Part shown: positions 13,558 to 13,582 of the stretch, piece after piece
Layout of the letters: the number at the start of each line of letters is the position of its first letter
Position numbering within the stretch: position 1 is the stretch's first letter
From: Armatimonadota bacterium
GTDB taxonomy: Bacteria > Armatimonadota > Zipacnadia > Zipacnadales > FEN-943
Assembly: GCA_029777735.1 (NCBI GenBank)
Contig: JAKORR010000407.1
Coordinates: 1 to 13,582, forward strand
DNA: 13,582 nt
Direction of reading: 5' to 3'
The notes under the pieces: generated by a model
Databases searched by the model: none
The model's input: the letters and a program-made list of their open reading frames with translations, nothing else
What the model was told of the DNA's origin: nothing
Translations under genes and position numbers: made by a program

Positions 13558-13582
13558 GGCCGCTGGATGGAAGCTGGCACGG

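Noticed and set aside
1..13582. CRISPR array, insertion sequence, attachment site or phage genes
   Set aside because: No regularly spaced repeats, transposase or integrase frames, or long terminal inverted repeats were seen on either strand.

Overview
The window looks like part of a GC-rich bacterial chromosome. The gene style suggests Armatimonadota or a neighbouring uncultured phylum (inference). The clues are a DUF6785-type multi-pass membrane protein, a solo uroporphyrinogen-decarboxylase-family (URO-D) protein, a COG1082 sugar isomerase, a PEP-CTERM surface protein and a bacterial PHP-type endonuclease Q. No mobile element, rRNA, tRNA or CRISPR array is visible. Most of the window is ordinary, well-packed chromosome.

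Layout. 231-2344 (minus): der (ribosome-assembly GTPase) followed by plsY (acyl-phosphate glycerol-3-phosphate acyltransferase). A short divergent promoter region with a perfect TATAAT on each strand separates der from an endonuclease Q-like repair nuclease (2538-3761, plus). A good sigma70-type promoter then leads a secreted PEP-CTERM protein with a probable TTG start (3992-4705). It is followed by a likely terminator and a decayed paralog of the same gene (5002-5299), which keeps the signal peptide and the C-terminal anchor but has lost the middle and carries a frameshift. Starting exactly at that pseudogene's stop is a 52-nt sequence that can fold as a three-way junction. It lies about 130 nt upstream of selB (5479-7377). 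A sugar isomerase/epimerase (7488-8312) and a small zinc-ribbon/TPR protein (8390-8806) follow on the plus strand.

The right-hand part is on the minus strand. A large DUF6785-like membrane protein (8832-10763) converges on the TPR gene. A DnaQ-type exonuclease carrying a C-terminal WYL-like domain (10906-11745) comes next. A 680-base stretch without an intact gene contains a strongly coding-like fragment of an unknown protein (about 11918-12240). A URO-D-family protein with a TTG start behind a perfect AGGAGG (12427-13542) ends the window.

How the genes fit together. der/plsY/endoQ are housekeeping genes. SelB implies that the organism makes selenoproteins, though neither selA, selD nor the Sec tRNA is in the window. 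The PEP-CTERM gene implies an exosortase elsewhere. The sugar isomerase, DUF6785 protein and URO-D-like protein fit a heterotrophic, carbohydrate- or C1-using lifestyle, but no pathway can be assembled from this window alone. The observations most worth checking are the DnaQ-WYL fusion, the three-way-junction element before selB, the intact-plus-decayed PEP-CTERM pair, and the orphan coding fragment at 11.9-12.2 kb.
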